Below are positions 61,453 through 64,000 of a stretch of 64,000 bases of DNA, one piece after another. How positions within the stretch are numbered: the first letter of the stretch is position 1; each line of letters starts with the position of its first letter. The DNA is from Gammaproteobacteria bacterium Milos-ODIII6 (GTDB lineage Bacteria; Pseudomonadota; Gammaproteobacteria; Chromatiales; Chromatiaceae). A model generated the notes under the pieces. It ran no database searches. It saw only the letters and a program-made list of their open reading frames with translations, and was not told the origin of the DNA. The position numbers and the translations under genes are program-made. The DNA lies in NCBI GenBank assembly GCA_029228645.1, contig JAPTHR010000003.1, forward strand, positions 62,001 to 126,000. The letters run 5' to 3'.

Positions 61453-62853
61453 ATGATCAATCCACAGCCATCCGCTGCCAGTTACGCCGAGCCCGTCGAT
61501 TCCGATTCGGCGATGCGCTTCGTCCTGGAAATGACCAGCGTCGCGCTGGATGCGCCCGGTTTCGAACAGGCCGCTGCCGGCTTTGCCAGTGACCTGGCCA
61601 TCAAGCTTGGTTGCAGCCGGGTCACCATCGGTGTCAGTGCGCGCGGGAAACACCAGGTGGTGGCGACATCGCATACGGTCGAACGCGCCGGAAAGCAGCG
61701 CATTCACCGCGACATCCAGGGGCTCATGGATGAGGCGGCGGACCAGTCGCAGCCGGTATTCCACCCGGAACCGGAAGGTGTTCCCGCGTTTATCGGCCAG
61801 GCTCACCGGGCCTTCGCGCAGGCGCAGGGCCTGGCGCGGGTCTACACCTTTTTATTGTTCGACCACGAAGATCGCTTCGGCGCGATCACCCTGGAATGGG
61901 AGAAAGAGCCCGAGCGTGCCGATATTCGTGAGCTGATGCATCTGAGCACCCTGTGTGGCCCCGTTCTGGCCGCCAAGTACCGCGCCAGTCACCCCTGGCG
62001 GTACTGGCGCAGCAGCCGGTGGCAGGAGCGCAAGCGGCGCAAGGGGTGGCTGCGGAAGGGCATCGTCGTGGTGCTCCTGGGCGCGCTGGCATTCCTGCTC
62101 GCCATGCCGTCGACCCACTGGGTCAAGGCGGATGTGAGCATCGAGCCGGAACAGAAGCGCAGCATCGTGGCGCCGATGCAGGGCTTCGTGGAGCATTCGC
62201 TGCTGCGCGCCGGTGACGAGGTTCGGGCGGGCGATGAGCTGGGCCGCCTGGATCGGCGCGAACTGGAACTGGAAAGACAGAAGCTCAACAGTGAACTGCA
62301 GCAATCGAAGCGGGAGTACCGCGGCGCACTGGCCAGTCATGATCGAGGCCAGACGGCCGTGTTCAAGGCGCGTGCCGATCAGGCGCGCGCCAAGCTGGCG
62401 CTGATCGCTGAGCAGATCAAGCGCACCAGCCTGGTATCCCCGATTGACGGCTATGTGGTCAGTGGCGACCTGAGCCAGCTGATCGGGTCGCCGGTCAACC
62501 GAGGGGACACCCTGTTCGAGGTTGCACCACTGCAGGACTACCGGGTGGTGCTGCAGTTGGATGAGCGCGATGCGGGATTCATCGGTGAAGGCCTGCAGGG
62601 CGCCCTGGTGCTGAACGGATCGCCGGGCGAGGAACTGCCGATGCGGATCCGACGCCTGACCCCGGTCGCGGAAAGCCATGCCGGGCGCAACTTTTTCCGT
62701 GTCGAGGCCGAGCTGGTCGATACGCCCGCTCACCTCCGGCCGGGGATGACCGGGGTGGCGCGGGTCAACGCCGGTGAGGCGAGCCTCGGCTGGATTCTCA
62801 CGCATCGCCTGGTGAACTGGCTGAAGCTGACGCTCTGGACCCTGGAATGGTAG
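61453..62853 (+). CDS. GAF-domain HlyD-family membrane adaptor
   Basis: The 466-aa protein fuses a cytoplasmic GAF-like domain to an HlyD-type adaptor. The GAF part (about 20-175) includes MRFVLEMTSVALDAPGFEQA, SRVTIGVSARGKHQVVATSH and ARVYTFLLFDHEDRFGAITL. A basic stretch (SRWQERKRRKGWLRKG) leads into one TM helix (about 202-219). The periplasmic part has a lipoyl half (SIVAPMQGFVEHSLLRAGDE), a short coiled coil (about 265-325), the second lipoyl half (RTSLVSPIDGYVVSGDLSQL) and a beta barrel. It ends near the membrane (WILTHRLVNWLKLTLWTLEW). This GAF-adaptor type commonly pairs with an M50 gene, which follows 7 bp later. Confidence 0.88.
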   Translation: MINPQPSAASYAEPVDSDSAMRFVLEMTSVALDAPGFEQAAAGFASDLAIKLGCSRVTIGVSARGKHQVVATSHTVERAGKQRIHRDIQGLMDEAADQSQPVFHPEPEGVPAFIGQAHRAFAQAQGLARVYTFLLFDHEDRFGAITLEWEKEPERADIRELMHLSTLCGPVLAAKYRASHPWRYWRSSRWQERKRRKGWLRKGIVVVLLGALAFLLAMPSTHWVKADVSIEPEQKRSIVAPMQGFVEHSLLRAGDEVRAGDELGRLDRRELELERQKLNSELQQSKREYRGALASHDRGQTAVFKARADQARAKLALIAEQIKRTSLVSPIDGYVVSGDLSQLIGSPVNRGDTLFEVAPLQDYRVVLQLDERDAGFIGEGLQGALVLNGSPGEELPMRIRRLTPVAESHAGRNFFRVEAELVDTPAHLRPGMTGVARVNAGEASLGWILTHRLVNWLKLTLWTLEW

Positions 62854-62860
62854 GCGGGAC

Positions 62861-64000
62861 ATGACCGCCGAGGCCACATTCAGTCCACACTGGTATCGCG
62901 TAGCCGGCCTCACTCCCCGCTTGCGCCCGCACGTCTGCGTACACCGGCACCGGTACCGCGAGCGCAGCTGGTATGTGCTCGAGGATCGCGCCACCGGCAA
63001 GCATCACCGCGTCAACCACGCCGCCTACCAGTTCGTGGGCCTGTTCAATGGTGAGCGTCCGGTGCAGGTCGCCTGGGATCTGGCCAACGAACGGGCCGGG
63101 GACGAAGCACCGACCCAGGGCCAGGCCATCGAGATGCTCAGCCAACTGCACCAGGCGAATCTGGTGGAGGTGGACGTGAACGCGGACTTCGAAGTGCTGC
63201 TGCAGCGCCAGAAAAACTCGGAGCGGCGCCAGAAGACGCAGCGCTTCCTCAACCCTCTGGTGGTGCGCGTGCCGCTGTTCGACCCGGACCGCCTGCTGGA
63301 TCGGATCAAGCCCTACGCGGATCCGCTGTTCAGCCTGGGCGGGGCGCTGCTGTGGCTCGCGGTTGTAATCAGCGGGGTGTTGCTGGCCGGCATGCATTGG
63401 GGCGAGCTGCGCGCCCAGCCGCTGGCCTCGCTGGGCGAACCCGCCAATATCCTGCTGATGGTCCTGGTGTATCCGCTGATAAAGATTCTGCACGAACTGG
63501 CGCACGGCCTGGCGATCAAGCGCTGGGGAGGGGAGGTGCATGAACTCGGCATCGCGCTGCTGGTGGTTTTCCCGGTTCCCTATGTCGATGGCAAGGCGGC
63601 CGGCGTGTTTGCCAGTAAATGGCAGCGTGCCGCGGTCGCCTCGGCCGGGGTGGCGGCCGAACTCGTGATTGCGGTACTCGCCCTGGTCCTGTGGCTGAAT
63701 GTCGCGGATGGCCTGTTACGCGACATGCTGTTCTCCGCGATGCTGATCGCGAGCGTCTCGACCCTGTTCTTCAATGGCAATCCGCTGATGCGTTTCGACG
63801 CCTATTACGTACTGGCGGATCTGGTCGAGATTCCGGACCTGTGGAAGCGTTCGCGCGAGCACTGGTCACGGCTGTTCGGCAGAATCTTTGCGGGTAGCGC
63901 TTCGCAGGCCGCGGTTCCGATGTCCGACGCGCGCGAGCGGGCGTGGCTGATCGGTTACGGCGCGTTGTCCTGGTGTTACTGGATTGTCATCCTGTTCGGC
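62861..64000 (+). CDS. M50-family membrane metalloprotease with PqqD-like N-terminal domain (partial)
   Basis: The frame is open from ATG 62861 to the window end (380 codons; the stop lies outside). Residues 1-110 resemble a PqqD-like peptide-binding domain (HHRVNHAAYQFVGLFNGERP, MLSQLHQANLVEVD). Several TM helices follow from about 165. The zinc site is ILHELAHGLAI (His211, Glu212, His215). The partner motif FFNGNPLMRFDAYYVLADLV supplies Asp313, with DA where relatives usually have DG. Such M50 proteins sit next to GAF-HlyD adaptors and may act as a fused protease/channel subunit. The start follows GGCGGGAC and is 7 bp after the adaptor stop, so the two genes form one operon. Confidence 0.88.
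   Translation, partial: MTAEATFSPHWYRVAGLTPRLRPHVCVHRHRYRERSWYVLEDRATGKHHRVNHAAYQFVGLFNGERPVQVAWDLANERAGDEAPTQGQAIEMLSQLHQANLVEVDVNADFEVLLQRQKNSERRQKTQRFLNPLVVRVPLFDPDRLLDRIKPYADPLFSLGGALLWLAVVISGVLLAGMHWGELRAQPLASLGEPANILLMVLVYPLIKILHELAHGLAIKRWGGEVHELGIALLVVFPVPYVDGKAAGVFASKWQRAAVASAGVAAELVIAVLALVLWLNVADGLLRDMLFSAMLIASVSTLFFNGNPLMRFDAYYVLADLVEIPDLWKRSREHWSRLFGRIFAGSASQAAVPMSDARERAWLIGYGALSWCYWIVILFG

Overview
The window looks like chromosomal DNA of a high-GC, flagellated gammaproteobacterium able to live with little or no oxygen. This rests on a classic flgGHIJKL run, RpoN- and FliA-type promoters, ExoI (SbcB), a NifJ-type pyruvate:ferredoxin oxidoreductase beside three FNR boxes, and dense palindromic repeats of the kind common in gammaproteobacteria. 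A Chromatiales-like or sulfur-oxidiser-like host is a guess from gene content only. No rRNA, tRNA, CRISPR array, prophage or insertion sequence was recognised.

Layout. (1) 1-6342: an RpoN promoter, then flgG, flgH, flgI, flgJ, flgK and flgL (distal rod, L and P rings, rod muramidase, hook-filament junction). (2) 6343-9435: two clusters of inverted REP-type palindromes, the second a 106-bp tandem array of seven units. They flank an LpxR-like outer-membrane protein and a secreted zinc metalloprotease with a PEP-CTERM-like tail. (3) 9436-14896: nifJ with a dihydroorotate dehydrogenase-like partner. A divergent intergenic region follows, with three FNR boxes spaced exactly 31 bp centre to centre, leading to a secreted Gly/Trp/Pro/Asp-rich protein. 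(4) 15008-24463: a chemoreceptor with a FliA promoter, acs, an EamA permease, a DUF6394/potassium-channel pair, a DUF302 protein and sbcB. (5) 24554-32852: mostly small conserved or unrecognised genes. One 110-aa gene has its own RpoN promoter and terminator, which suggests a flagellar link.

(6) 33144-64000 is the most unusual part. Two tandem paralogous giant genes (3,794 and 3,527 codons) encode repeat-rich surface proteins. They share an N-terminal MEERQLFSID motif (LEPR-XLL-like), a DUF4347 domain with a His/Cys pair, a DNRLRE-like domain, long cadherin/CADG arrays and a nearly identical C-terminus. On the same strand lie an HlyD-type adaptor with a C-terminal SPOR-like extension and a PAS-GGDEF-GGDEF-EAL protein. 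Divergently transcribed are a GAF-HlyD fusion and an M50 metalloprotease with a PqqD-like N-terminal domain, which runs off the window.

All of these transcription units except the downstream M50 gene are preceded by a motif shaped like a sigma-28 (FliA) promoter: TAAA or TCAA, 15 bp, then GCCG. The match in front of the second giant gene is weak. My reading is that this is a dedicated export and surface-display system for giant adhesins, wired into the motility regulon and probably to c-di-GMP. The gene content and motifs are seen in the sequence; the joint function is inference.
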